Shown here in pieces: positions 55,692 through 64,000 of a stretch of 64,000 bases of DNA. Source of the DNA: Rhizobium johnstonii 3841 (GTDB taxonomy: Bacteria; Pseudomonadota; Alphaproteobacteria; Rhizobiales; Rhizobiaceae); contig NC_008380.1 of NCBI RefSeq assembly GCF_000009265.1, forward strand, positions 1,989,501-2,053,500. The letters are read 5' to 3'. The notes beneath the pieces are model-generated. The model was not told the DNA's origin and made no database searches. It was given only the letters and a program-made list of their open reading frames with translations. Position 1 is the first letter of the stretch, and every line of letters starts with the position of its first letter. The translations under genes were made by a program, and so were the position numbers.

Positions 55692-55862
55692 ATGGTAGCA
55701 GCTCTTCTTAAGATGCCTGTCGATGTTCAGGAAGAGAAAGAGACCCACACCGACCGTCTGCTTCGTATCGCAGCGAGTGCGAAAGACGCGAAGTTGGGTG
55801 GGGGAATTAACATTACGAAAATGACCCGTGAAGAACGTAGAAAAGTTCTTTTCGGACGTTAA
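55692..55862 (+). CDS. small protein, first of a two-gene pair
   Basis: The ATG at 55692 follows GAGGTGG at a good distance; a GTG at 55671 is less likely. The 56-residue protein is charged, with VDVQEEKETHTDRLLRIAA and a basic C-terminus (REERRKVLFGR). It resembles antitoxin-sized proteins. The next gene starts 10 bp later, so they form an operon. Confidence 0.55.
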   Translation: MVAALLKMPVDVQEEKETHTDRLLRIAASAKDAKLGGGINITKMTREERRKVLFGR

Positions 55863-55871
55863 AGTGTTCAC

Positions 55872-56390
55872 ATGAATGACGCACTGAAGCTTCCCCGCAT
55901 CCAGAGGAAGCCACTAGAAGTTATTATCTCCCCCCTTTACGATTCTAAATCCTACTATCGTGGAAAGCCTCACCTGGAGGACCACGTGCTCGACATCGTT
56001 GATGCGATCGCTGAGGGCAGGCCGCTGCCAAAGTGGGCGTATCGAAGCGGCATCGACGACAACTACCCACCTGACACGGTTCTTTCTCGTTACGGCATCA
56101 TGCATTTGCATCTTGGAAAGAAGAGTTCGAGTGAACTCCTGTTCCTGATGCAGTTCGATGACCACGTCGTCGTTCTCGCGATTGGCAATCATAACCGCTT
56201 CGCTGAAGACCCACCCGGAAGCCTCCTTTATAATTTTCATCGAGCAAAAGTAGAAGAGATAAACAGGGTTCGCGATGAGGAGAGGCTTGAAGCCCTTGCT
56301 GCGGCTGCGCTCGCCGAAGCAGCCAGGCTTGAAGCCAAGATGGAAAACATCCAAAAGGGCCTCCTCCCGCGTAGGCAGCGGCTCCCTTGA
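55872..56390 (+). CDS. unknown protein, second of a two-gene pair (toxin-like)
   Basis: The 172-residue protein has a compact core with IMHLHLGKKSSSELLFLMQF followed by DDHVVVLAIGNHNRF, alternating His and hydrophobic strands that recall RelE-like or other small RNase toxins, then a coiled-coil tail (EERLEALAAAALAEAARLEA). Ten bp separate it from the small gene upstream. A toxin-antitoxin role is a guess from size and layout only. Confidence 0.5.
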   Translation: MNDALKLPRIQRKPLEVIISPLYDSKSYYRGKPHLEDHVLDIVDAIAEGRPLPKWAYRSGIDDNYPPDTVLSRYGIMHLHLGKKSSSELLFLMQFDDHVVVLAIGNHNRFAEDPPGSLLYNFHRAKVEEINRVRDEERLEALAAAALAEAARLEAKMENIQKGLLPRRQRLP

Positions 56391-56568
56391 GCCACGTCCG
56401 ACGTCGTGGCGTCCGCCGACGCCGGGCGAGCCGAAACCGTGACTATGCTGAAGAGCGTGAGCGAGATCCGCGTCCAGCCAGCAATAGTCTCTGAAGGTCG
56501 ATTCCAAATGATCATCGTCGTAGATCTCTCCGGCCGGAAAAACGACGCCATTTGTTAACGATTGGGCG

Positions 56569-57180
56569 TCATATCAAGGGTGCTGGCGACCGGTTAACGA
56601 AGATGCGGTGGTAACGATAGCGCACAAGTTCCAGGGTGCTCGGGAACAATCCCCAGCTCGCCCGGCTGATCGACATAGCCGAAGTCGCCGAACCGGCTTC
56701 CTTGGTCACGCGACGCTCGAGGACGGCATCGAGACGTCGAGGTTCCAGAGACGCGCCGCCCGACGAGAAACTCGACCGACTTAACATCCCGGCATCGGGA
56801 TCGGGATGTTTCCCGCCGCCTCTCCAGACTCCCGTGTCGAGCCAGTCCTCGTAGAAGACAAGCCAACGGATAACGGCAGGGATGACATGGTCTGCTAGGT
56901 AGACAGTCGGATTGAATGGTTCGTCGACCGGGTCCCACGCACACAGAGCGGGACTGTGCGGCGGCTGCCGATGCCTGTAGACATGCGGGGTCAGTTCGCC
57001 CGTACCTCGAACGTCGGGCGCGATTAGTGGATCAAGAACCTTTACCGTCGCATAGCGGTGGGACAACGTCACTTCGTCCCACTGAAGCTCCGGGAAGTAC
57101 CTGATCCAGATCCGATAGGACTGAGCGATCGGGGTGAGGGTTCCTTCCCAGGTCGCAAACCACCCACCGTCGAACGTCAA
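56569..57180 (-). CDS. stand-alone E2-like protein of a short type II CBASS operon
   Basis: The 203-residue frame from the TTG at 57180 shows an E2-like (UBC-fold) layout: FATWEGTLTPIAQSYRIWIR, then HVYRHRQPPHSPALCAWDP with the probable catalytic Cys, and NPTVYLADHVIPAVIRWLVFYEDW. In short type II CBASS systems an E2 acts with the cyclase without E1 or JAB partners. The open frame continues upstream, in phase, to the stop codon of the cyclase gene (57247-57249). These 22 codons (SVYPGFR and so on) look like true E2 sequence, so the real start may be upstream, perhaps a CTG at 57243, or translation may read through the UGA. Confidence 0.75.
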   Translation of the reverse strand: MTFDGGWFATWEGTLTPIAQSYRIWIRYFPELQWDEVTLSHRYATVKVLDPLIAPDVRGTGELTPHVYRHRQPPHSPALCAWDPVDEPFNPTVYLADHVIPAVIRWLVFYEDWLDTGVWRGGGKHPDPDAGMLSRSSFSSGGASLEPRRLDAVLERRVTKEAGSATSAMSISRASWGLFPSTLELVRYRYHRIFVNRSPAPLI

Positions 57181-57246
57181 CCGAAATCCCGGATAGACGG
57201 AACGGAGACGGGTGTCCTGCTCTGCGATCGAATACCACGCCAGTTG

Positions 57247-58494
57247 TCAGTCTCCCCAGGGAGAGGTTCTTGGGGTGGGACGGGCATAGGTCGGGGTCGC
57301 TATGGACGTCACCGCGGCCACGGTACCCGTCGACGGGATATGTGCGGCAACGCCGCCGCGATCTGCAGACACCTGATTGTCCATAAACTTGCGGACTGAA
57401 TCTGCTGCCGGCCGTTCGCCGAACAGCTTTTCCAGCGTCTTGCGCATTTCCGGCATGGACAGGCCGCTACGCAGCCGCTGGATGTCGACCGCGAAGGCGC
57501 GCAGCTCGTCGATGAGGATGCGTTGAGAATTCAGATCCTCTGGCCATCGGTCTGTCAGGACGTCGTAGGGGTCACATGCAGGATTGACTGCCTTGTAGGT
57601 CATTCCCCTGCGTTCGGCCGCTTCGAGTGCCGAGACCAGGGAGACGACCTGATGGAGCAACTCCTCAGACAGGCTCGACGTCCTGTTCGCGTTCACGGCG
57701 ACGGAGTGGGCGAGAACGACGGACGGGGGCAGGCGCAGCGTGGCATGGCGTGCGTCGTACGCGAGGTTTCTCCAACGTTTCATGAGCTGGAGCGCGATCA
57801 CAGCCCGAGACTTGCGGTAAGCCGGATCCTGGTCGGGGACCGGATCGGCGTCCGATTCCGCCTTCGTGAAGCGGAGCCGTTCGTACTCCAAGGACTGCCG
57901 TTCGAAGAACTGGCCGAACGCGGCTTCCGGCGGCGTCTGCCTCAGAAACCATTCGGCGAAGCCCCACGGGTTGGCGACGAGCCGTGCCTTGTCGAAGCCG
58001 GTCGCCGTCTTCTTGGAGTGGAAGATAAAGCTGGTCCTTTCTTCGAGCGACGGGATGAGAACCGCAGGCGTTAAGTCCAGATGTAGGCCGTCGTACTTCA
58101 CCGTGACGCAACGGCTCTTCCGTTCCGTCTTGTCGTAGTAGCGCGAACCAGGCTCGCCACGGATAGCGGTATGAAGCGTCGAAAGAACATCCTCAGGGTC
58201 AGTATCGTGATGCATGGTCACTTGAACCATTGCGTCGATATCGAAGTCGGCGTCTTCCGCATGTCGGGCCGTCGTCGCGCCGATCGAGAACCCACCTTGA
58301 GCGTAAAAAGACGCGATGAGGCCCGCGAGCGGACTGCCGTCTCGTTCCAACCATTGATGGATCGCATGGTAGTGGCCGACGGCAAGACGATGGTCTGTCG
58401 GTGTAAGTTGAATGCGGACAGCGATGTCTGCGAGCAGGACGTCCAGCGGACTGAAGGCGGCGATCTCGCGAAGGACGGGATCCGTATAGTTCAT
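57247..58494 (-). CDS. CD-NTase (CBASS cyclase)
   Basis: I chose the ATG at 58494, ten bp after the effector stop; the longer frame back to 58824 overlaps that gene. The 415-residue protein has the nucleotidyltransferase core GGFSIGATTARHAEDADFDIDAMV in split form: a GFSIGATT loop, then D-x-D in DFDID, and a third Asp in LHLDLTPAV. On phage infection such enzymes make cyclic nucleotides that switch on the effector. The C-terminal 60 residues are variable and Pro/Thr-rich, as if a tail for conjugation by the E2. Effector, cyclase and E2 are in one operon. Confidence 0.9.
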   Translation of the reverse strand: MNYTDPVLREIAAFSPLDVLLADIAVRIQLTPTDHRLAVGHYHAIHQWLERDGSPLAGLIASFYAQGGFSIGATTARHAEDADFDIDAMVQVTMHHDTDPEDVLSTLHTAIRGEPGSRYYDKTERKSRCVTVKYDGLHLDLTPAVLIPSLEERTSFIFHSKKTATGFDKARLVANPWGFAEWFLRQTPPEAAFGQFFERQSLEYERLRFTKAESDADPVPDQDPAYRKSRAVIALQLMKRWRNLAYDARHATLRLPPSVVLAHSVAVNANRTSSLSEELLHQVVSLVSALEAAERRGMTYKAVNPACDPYDVLTDRWPEDLNSQRILIDELRAFAVDIQRLRSGLSMPEMRKTLEKLFGERPAADSVRKFMDNQVSADRGGVAAHIPSTGTVAAVTSIATPTYARPTPRTSPWGD

Positions 58495-58504
58495 CGGATG
58501 GCTC

Positions 58505-59698
58505 CTATGCTTGATGAACGATGTCGAGCGTCTGGCGGAAGCCGCCGAGCGCCCAGTTGTGGTCGTAAATGCGCATCGGCAGATGGGCCTTCGGCATCCA
58601 GACCCGGCCAAGTTCGACCGCCGCGGAGACGGGCACCGCCGGAAAGATGTGGACGATGTCTGTGCGACCATGGTTGTCCTTGATGGCTTCAAAGATGGCC
58701 CGGAGTTCCTTTCGCCACAGTGTGAGATCGCTCGGGGTGCGAAGGATGTCGTTGTGGGCGCCGTTCGCCGAGAGCGACCATATAGACACGTCGTCCCCGA
58801 GAACGGACGTGATGCGGTCGTCATCGATCGGTCCGCTGACGCCCAGTTTCAATGCGACTACCGGTCCCTTGGAAGCGGGCTCCTCTCGAACGAGCTCCAT
58901 TTCTCCAGGTTCACTCTGCCACTCCCAAGTTGTCGGCTCGCGAACACGCTGCCGGACGTGAGCTTCCGAGATGTCCGATAAAAGGCGGCCAAGCTCGATC
59001 AGGAGCGGCATTGGGGCGAGGGCGAAGACTGCGAGGCGGTTGATCTCATTCCGCTCGAGCCTGCCCTTGACCCGCTCTTGGTATTTCTCGCGTAGGAGAC
59101 GCTGATGCAGCGGCCAGTAGCCCGCATCGCTATCCGGGATTCCGAGGTCGGGGACATCAAGATCTATCATTCCGTTTCGGACGGGATAGAACTCCGGAAG
59201 CAACGCCTCCTTGACGGCATCCACGTTCACGGGAGACTCGTTCTTGCCAATGCCTGCTGCGAACCGGATGACGTGGCATCCGCGATCCCGAACGATAGAC
59301 GTGACTGCCTCGATGCGATCCTCATGTTCGGCCTTCATCTCCAGCAGTAGTTGATCGGGATAATCCCTCCACGTTGCCTTGCCGTCGATTAGCCGGTGAT
59401 GCGGATCGCAGAGCAGCATCAGGTTCGATGGATCTGTCGAGAGCTTTGGCGAAAGAATGTCATCGCCGCGCGGACCGCCGGGAGCATCTGAAACGATGTG
59501 CGCGATGTAGGCGGTGTTGAGATCGTCTCTCCCAGTAAGCAGGTCGCCCACCAACGCCTTATTGCATCCGCGGAACTCGCAGCGTCCGGCGGCTCGTGCC
59601 CAGACAATTGCTTTTACGTTTTGAGGCAGGGAGGGGCGGCGCCTGGCGTTCGCCTGTGGCGCAGGTCGGTCTTCAACGGCATCAGCTTCATCCGACAT
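58505..59698 (-). CDS. cap5: HNH-SAVED effector (Cap5-like) of CBASS
   Basis: The 397-residue protein has an N-terminal HNH nuclease (C-x4-C in CEFRGC, then YIAHIVSDAPGG and NLMLLCDPHHRLID with the two His) and a C-terminal SAVED domain (RLAVFALAPMPLLIELGRLL and HIFPAVPVSAAVELGRVWMP, then RIYDHN). In Cap5, binding of the cyclic nucleotide by SAVED makes the HNH degrade double-stranded DNA. It is the first gene of the CBASS operon, about 335 bp from the transposon right end. All HNH residues look intact. Confidence 0.92.
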   Translation of the reverse strand: MSDEADAVEDRPAPQANARRRPSLPQNVKAIVWARAAGRCEFRGCNKALVGDLLTGRDDLNTAYIAHIVSDAPGGPRGDDILSPKLSTDPSNLMLLCDPHHRLIDGKATWRDYPDQLLLEMKAEHEDRIEAVTSIVRDRGCHVIRFAAGIGKNESPVNVDAVKEALLPEFYPVRNGMIDLDVPDLGIPDSDAGYWPLHQRLLREKYQERVKGRLERNEINRLAVFALAPMPLLIELGRLLSDISEAHVRQRVREPTTWEWQSEPGEMELVREEPASKGPVVALKLGVSGPIDDDRITSVLGDDVSIWSLSANGAHNDILRTPSDLTLWRKELRAIFEAIKDNHGRTDIVHIFPAVPVSAAVELGRVWMPKAHLPMRIYDHNWALGGFRQTLDIVHQA

Positions 59699-59955
59699 GG
59701 CTTACATGTCCTCGCTTCCAGCGGCCGAAGGTTGCAGGGATAATATCCTAAACCCAACAGTATCGGCGTGAGAATTTCATCCATCTGCCGTTTGTCTGTG
59801 GACCAAGAAAGTCTATCCTGCGTTCAGCTCAGTCGAAGTCAATCGTTACTTTCCCGGAGACGGTAGGGTTGCTTGATATGCTGGCATCGTGAAGTTCGAC
59901 CTAGTTACTAAGATCTTTCCAGCGGTGCCTGTGCGGTAGTCCTTTTCATTCTATG

Positions 59956-59980
59956 GAGGCCGCAACGTTGTTGCGGCCTC
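59956..59980. terminator. 11-bp perfect hairpin just inside the right end
   Basis: GAGGCCGCAAC, a 3-base loop and its exact reverse complement lie 8 bp from the first right-end repeat. It probably stops transcripts from entering or leaving the element; no long T-run is present. A hairpin sits at the matching place in the older right end (1344-1375). Confidence 0.7.
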
Positions 59981-59988
59981 ATCATTAC

Positions 59989-60033
59989 TGCGTCGTTTAA
60001 GTGGCCAGCCGTCATAATCGCTGGCTGCCTACA
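59989..60033 (-). repeat. transposon right end with two closely spaced repeats
   Basis: Read on the minus strand from 60033 the end begins TGTAGGCAGCC. Two repeats follow, at 60026-60008 (AGCCAGCGATTATGACGGC) and 60006-59989 (GGCCACTTAAACGACGCA). They match the left-end units. Close packing is typical of Tn7 R. A possible third site lies near 59831-59845 but is weak. Confidence 0.85.
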
Positions 60034-60038
60034 CCTAT
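60034..60038. repeat. right copy of 5-bp target-site duplication CCTAT
   Basis: CCTAT directly follows the ACA terminus and matches the copy at 1420-1424. Fifteen bp separate it from the nrdJ stop codon. Confidence 0.85.
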
Positions 60039-60053
60039 AAGCGCCTAGCCCGC

Positions 60054-63000
60054 TCAGCTGCACCCGCTCGTCGCACCACACGTGTCGCACTTCTCGCAGG
60101 TCCCATTCCGCACCATCGTGAAGTTCTGGCACTCCGAGCACATGTTGCCGGTATAGCCCTGCATGATCGAGCGCTGGCGACGTTCGGCTTCACGCTTCTT
60201 GGCTTCGGATTTCGCCGTGGCCGCGTCGGCTGCCGCCTTGTCGGAGAACAGGGCCGTTGCGTCGCTGGAGAGTTCCTCGGTCACCTCTTCGGCGATCTCT
60301 TCCGCCAATTCCTTGGCGCGCTCCTCGTAATCGCGCTTGAAGGCGACGATTTCGGAGGTGGAGACGGCAATCGTCGGTTCCAGCTTGCGGGCAGCGGCGC
60401 CGGCAAAGGCGGTCACTGTGCCGGTGGAAGCGGCGCGGGCAGGGGCGGCGGTGGCCGCACCCTTGGGTTCGCCCGCCTGGCGTTCGCCGCCGGTGCCGGA
60501 CACCAGTGTCGGCTTGTAGCCGCGGGTCCAGCCGGTGGAGAGCAGGTTGGTCTTGCCTTCCTGGATGCCCTTGCCGAGCGCGGTGTTCGAGAAGTCCGAG
60601 GTATCGACATGCGCCAGGTCATGGCGGCCGAGATAGGAGACGGCAAGCTCGCGGAAGACATAGTCGAGGATCGAGGTGGCGTTCTTGATCGCGTCATTGC
60701 CGATGACCATGCCGGCGGGCTCGAACTTGGTGAAGGTGAAGGCCTCGACATATTCCTCGAGCGGCACGCCATATTGCAGGCCGAGCGAGATGGCGATGGC
60801 GAAATTGTTCATCATCGCACGGAAGGCAGCGCCTTCCTTGTGCATGTCGATGAAGATCTCGCCGATGCGGCCGTCGCCGAATTCGCCGGTGCGCAGATAG
60901 ACCTTGTGTCCGCCGACGGCGGCCTTCTGGGTATAGCCCTGGCGGCGGTTCGGCAGCTTCTCGCGTTCGCGGGAAACACGCTCGACCACCCGCTCGATGA
61001 TCTTCTCGGTGATGGTGACCGCCTGGGCGGCGAGCGGCGCCTGCAGCAGGTCCTCCAGCGCATCCTCGTCGTCCTCGTCCTCGATCAGCGAGGAATTGAG
61101 CGGCTGCGACAGCTTCGAGCCGTCGCGATAGAGCGCGTTGGCCTTGAGGCCAAGCTTCCAGGAGAGCATGTAGGCGTTCTTGCAATCCTCGACGGTCGCC
61201 TCGTTCGGCATGTTGATCGTCTTGGAAATCGCACCCGAGATGAACGGCTGGGCCGCCGCCATCATGCGGATATGGCTTTCCACGGAGAGGTAGCGCTTGC
61301 CGATCTTGCCGCAGGGATTGGCGCAATCGAAGACCGGCAGGTGTTCATTCTTCAGGAAGGGTGCGCCTTCCAGCGTCATCGCACCGCAGACGTGGATGTT
61401 GGCAGCTTCGATGTCCTTCTTCGAGAAGCCGATATGGTCAAGCAGGCTGAAGCTCATGTCGGCGAGCTGTTCGTCGGAAACCTTCAGCGTCTCCTTCAGG
61501 AAGTCGGCGCCGAGCGTCCACTGGTTGAAGACGAATTTGATGTCGAAGGCGCTCTTCAGCGCGGCGTTGACGGCTTCGACCTTCTCGTCGGTGAAGCCCC
61601 TGGTCTTCAGCGTCGACGGATTGACAGCCGGCGCCTGGTTCAGGTTGCCGTGGCCGACGGCATAGGCCTCGATCTCGGCGATCTGGCTTTCCGAATAGCC
61701 GAGTGTGCGCAGCGCGTCGGGCACGGCGCGGTTGATGATCTTGAAGTAGCCGCCGCCGGCGAGCTTCTTGAACTTGACGAGGGCGAAGTCGGGCTCGATG
61801 CCCGTCGTGTCGCAATCCATGACCAAACCGATCGTGCCGGTGGGCGCGATGACCGAGACCTGGGCATTGCGGTAGCCATGCTGTTCACCAAGCTCGAGCG
61901 CCTTGTCCCAGGCCGATTTGGCGTGGGCGACGAGATCCTGGTCCGGGTTTTCCGAATGGATCAGCGCGACCGGGTTGATCGACAGCGCTTCATAGCCGGA
62001 GCTCTCGCCATGCGCCGCACGGCGATGGTTGCGAATGACCTTGAGCATGCTCTCGCGGTTCGGCGCGAAATTCGGAAACGGGCCGAGCTCGGCGGCCATT
62101 TCGGCCGAGGTCGCATAGCAGATGCCGGTCATGATCGCGGTCAGCGACCCTGCAATCGCGCGGGCCTCCGTGGAGTCATAGGGAATGCCCGACGACATAA
62201 GCAGGCCGCCGATATTGGCGTAGCCAAGGCCGAGCGTGCGGTATTCGTAGGAGAGTTCGGCGATGCGCTTCGACGGGAACTGCGCCATCATCACCGAGAC
62301 TTCGAGCACGACGGTCCACAGGCGAACCGCATGTTCGTAATCGGCGATGTTGATGCGCTTGGTGGCCTTGTCCTTGAACTGCAGCAGGTTCAGCGAGGCA
62401 AGGTTGCAGGCCGTATCGTCGAGGAACATGTATTCCGAGCACGGGTTCGAGCCGCGGATCGGGCCGCCGGCCGGCGAAGTGTGCCAGTCGTTCATCGTCG
62501 TGTTGAAATGGATGCCCGGATCGGCCGAAGCCCAGGCAGCGTAGGAAATCGTTTCCCAGAGATCGCGGGCCTTGAGCGTCTTCATCACCCGGCCGTCCTT
62601 GCGGGCGGTCAGGTTCCATTCGCCATCATTTTCGACGGCGCGCAGGAAGTCGTCCTTGATCGAGACGGAATTGTTGGAGTTCTGGCCGGATACCGTGAGG
62701 TAGGCTTCCGAATCCCAATCCGTGTCGTAGGTCTTGAATTGGAGATCCTTGTAGCCCTGGCGGGCGAACTGGATGACGCGCTGGACGTAGTTCTCCGGAA
62801 CCTGGTCCTTCTTGGCGGCGCGGATTTCGCGCTTCAGGGCAGGGTTCTTGTTGGGATCGTAGCAATCGCCGTTGTCGCCGCCTTCGCAGTTGAAGCAGGC
62901 CTTCATGATCGCCTTCAGATGCTTGGCGACGACCTTCGAGCCGGTCACGAGAGCCGCAACCTTCTGCTCTTCCTTGACCTTCCAGTTGATGTATTCCTCG

Positions 63001-63869
63001 ATATCCGGATGGTCGATGTCGACGACCACCATCTTGGCGGCGCGGCGCGTCGTGCCGCCCGATTTGATGGCGCCTGCGGCGCGGTCGCCGATCTTCAGGA
63101 AGCTCATCAGGCCGGAGGAGCGGCCGCCGCCGGAAAGCTTTTCGCCTTCGCCGCGCAGCATCGAGAAGTTGGAGCCGGTGCCGGAGCCGTATTTGAACAG
63201 GCGCGCTTCACGCACCCAGAGGTCCATGATGCCGCCTTCGTTGACGAGATCGTCCTCGACAGACTGGATGAAGCAAGCATGCGGCTGCGGATGTTCGTAG
63301 GCCGACTTGGACTTGGTCAGCTTGCCGGTGAAGGGATCGACATAGAAATGGCCCTGGCCGGGACCATCGATGCCGTAGGCCCAATGCAGGCCGGTGTTGA
63401 ACCACTGCGGCGAGTTCGGGGCGACGCGCTGGGTGGCGAGCATATAGGCAAGCTCGTCCTTGAAGGCCGATGCATCTTCCTCGGAGGAGAAATAGCCGCC
63501 CTTCCAACCCCAATAGGTCCAGGTGCCGGCAAGACGGTCGAAGACCTGGCGCGCATCGATTTCGGAGCCGGTCTGCTCGTCCTTGGACAGGGTCTTCAGC
63601 GCAGCATCGTCGGGAACGGAGCGCCACAGGAAGGAAGGAACATCGTTTTCCTCGACCTTCTTCAGCCGGGTGGGAACGCCGGCCTTGCGGAAATACTTCT
63701 GCGCCAGAACGTCGGTCGCGACCTGGGAGAACTGCGCGGGAACGTCGATGTTCTCGAGGCGGAACACGATCGAACCGTCAGGGTTCTTGATCTCGCTCGT
63801 CGCCTTGCGGAATTCGATATCCGCATAGGCGCCTTGGCCGGCCTTCGTGAAACGACGTTCGATGCGCAT
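60054..63869 (-). CDS. nrdJ: vitamin B12-dependent ribonucleoside-diphosphate reductase
   Basis: From the ATG at 63869 the protein has 1271 residues, the usual length of rhizobial NrdJ. It converts ribonucleotides to deoxyribonucleotides with adenosylcobalamin as radical source. Family segments include [40 protein letters not shown] (active-site region), [13 protein letters not shown] and a Cys-rich tail (MCSECQNF, then [14 protein letters not shown]) that recycles the redox disulfide. The gene is complete; its 3' end is untouched by the insertion, which starts 20 bp beyond the stop. The conserved tail would make a good attachment site for a TnsD-like protein. No cobalamin riboswitch was seen in the 131 bp upstream. 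Confidence 0.96.
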   Translation of the reverse strand: MRIERRFTKAGQGAYADIEFRKATSEIKNPDGSIVFRLENIDVPAQFSQVATDVLAQKYFRKAGVPTRLKKVEENDVPSFLWRSVPDDAALKTLSKDEQTGSEIDARQVFDRLAGTWTYWGWKGGYFSSEEDASAFKDELAYMLATQRVAPNSPQWFNTGLHWAYGIDGPGQGHFYVDPFTGKLTKSKSAYEHPQPHACFIQSVEDDLVNEGGIMDLWVREARLFKYGSGTGSNFSMLRGEGEKLSGGGRSSGLMSFLKIGDRAAGAIKSGGTTRRAAKMVVVDIDHPDIEEYINWKVKEEQKVAALVTGSKVVAKHLKAIMKACFNCEGGDNGDCYDPNKNPALKREIRAAKKDQVPENYVQRVIQFARQGYKDLQFKTYDTDWDSEAYLTVSGQNSNNSVSIKDDFLRAVENDGEWNLTARKDGRVMKTLKARDLWETISYAAWASADPGIHFNTTMNDWHTSPAGGPIRGSNPCSEYMFLDDTACNLASLNLLQFKDKATKRINIADYEHAVRLWTVVLEVSVMMAQFPSKRIAELSYEYRTLGLGYANIGGLLMSSGIPYDSTEARAIAGSLTAIMTGICYATSAEMAAELGPFPNFAPNRESMLKVIRNHRRAAHGESSGYEALSINPVALIHSENPDQDLVAHAKSAWDKALELGEQHGYRNAQVSVIAPTGTIGLVMDCDTTGIEPDFALVKFKKLAGGGYFKIINRAVPDALRTLGYSESQIAEIEAYAVGHGNLNQAPAVNPSTLKTRGFTDEKVEAVNAALKSAFDIKFVFNQWTLGADFLKETLKVSDEQLADMSFSLLDHIGFSKKDIEAANIHVCGAMTLEGAPFLKNEHLPVFDCANPCGKIGKRYLSVESHIRMMAAAQPFISGAISKTINMPNEATVEDCKNAYMLSWKLGLKANALYRDGSKLSQPLNSSLIEDEDDEDALEDLLQAPLAAQAVTITEKIIERVVERVSREREKLPNRRQGYTQKAAVGGHKVYLRTGEFGDGRIGEIFIDMHKEGAAFRAMMNNFAIAISLGLQYGVPLEEYVEAFTFTKFEPAGMVIGNDAIKNATSILDYVFRELAVSYLGRHDLAHVDTSDFSNTALGKGIQEGKTNLLSTGWTRGYKPTLVSGTGGERQAGEPKGAATAAPARAASTGTVTAFAGAAARKLEPTIAVSTSEIVAFKRDYEERAKELAEEIAEEVTEELSSDATALFSDKAAADAATAKSEAKKREAERRQRSIMQGYTGNMCSECQNFTMVRNGTCEKCDTCGATSGCS

Positions 63870-64000
63870 AGTCTTGACCTCGCGTTGGCGCCCGGTCCCC
63901 ACGACCTCAGGCGCAAAATTCCTATCCGGCGGCACTTTGTCGTCGCGCAGCCAGTCTCGTTTCCGTATTGTGACAGGGGTGTCATCCGGAGATGTCCTTC

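Noticed and set aside
59831..59845. third transposase site inside the right end
   Set aside because: The match is partial and about 190 bp from the terminus, so it is not listed as a site.
63870..64000. possible cobalamin riboswitch upstream of nrdJ
   Set aside because: No B12-box-like sequence or matching stems were found in the 131 bp available. It could still lie beyond the window.

Overview
The window looks like chromosomal DNA of a GC-rich alphaproteobacterium of the order Rhizobiales, probably Rhizobiaceae. The main pointer is the 1271-residue vitamin B12-dependent ribonucleotide reductase gene (nrdJ, 60054-63869), which has the rhizobial form with a Cys-rich tail. A direct-repeat SOS box of the alphaproteobacterial LexA type (GTTC-N7-GTTC) agrees. 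The genus is not settled from this sequence.

Almost the whole window is one mobile element: a Tn7-like transposon of 58.6 kb (1425-60033). Its two ends are inverted copies beginning TGTAGGCAG, and 19 of the first 24 bases match. The ends are flanked by the same 5-bp duplication, CCTAT (1420-1424 and 60034-60038). Three spaced transposase-site-like repeats lie inside the left end and two close ones inside the right end, as in Tn7 L and R. The right end stops 20 bp beyond the nrdJ stop codon, so nrdJ is probably the attachment gene. Directly outside the left end lies a second, diverged right end (1380-1424) with its own internal hairpin. This suggests that an older related element already occupied the nrdJ site and that the present one inserted into its last bases. 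Bases 1-1379 may then be cargo of that older element.

Layout of the element, left to right: (1) a HEPN-type gene (1607-2611), then an overlapping operon on the minus strand, tnsA-like, tniA/tnsB, tniB/tnsC and a long TniQ/TnsD-like gene (8484-2651). (2) Small accessory genes, a divergent PIN/Phd-type toxin-antitoxin pair and a sugar-kinase relic (8.7-12.3 kb). (3) A 30-kb envelope and sulfatase island (12.3-42.7 kb): two Cys-type sulfatases, a formylglycine-generating enzyme, a HAD hydrolase, an MscS channel, a complete MoxR/Bat operon, an esterase lipoprotein, two outer-membrane beta-barrel proteins, a large SH3-domain exoprotein, a TPR protein that may be a regulator, two DUF1254/DUF1214 proteins and an autotransporter. 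Most transcription units in this island carry the same palindrome, TGTWACNGTWACA, 40-120 bp upstream of the first gene, so the island looks like one regulon. (4) A defence-like island (42.9-59.7 kb): an SOS-box operon with a TnsA-like protein, a soluble FtsH-like AAA+/M41 protease and a small protein; a C5 DNA methyltransferase; FRG and HEPN proteins; an unknown pair with pentapeptide repeats; a metallophosphatase; a ParB-like protein; a small two-gene pair; and a short type II CBASS operon (HNH-SAVED effector, CD-NTase, stand-alone E2) next to the right end.

The most novel items are the nrdJ-targeted Tn7-like element with its nested older end, the shared-palindrome sulfatase/Bat island, and the SOS-controlled TnsA-like plus FtsH-like operon. 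All assignments come from reading the sequence. No database search was run.
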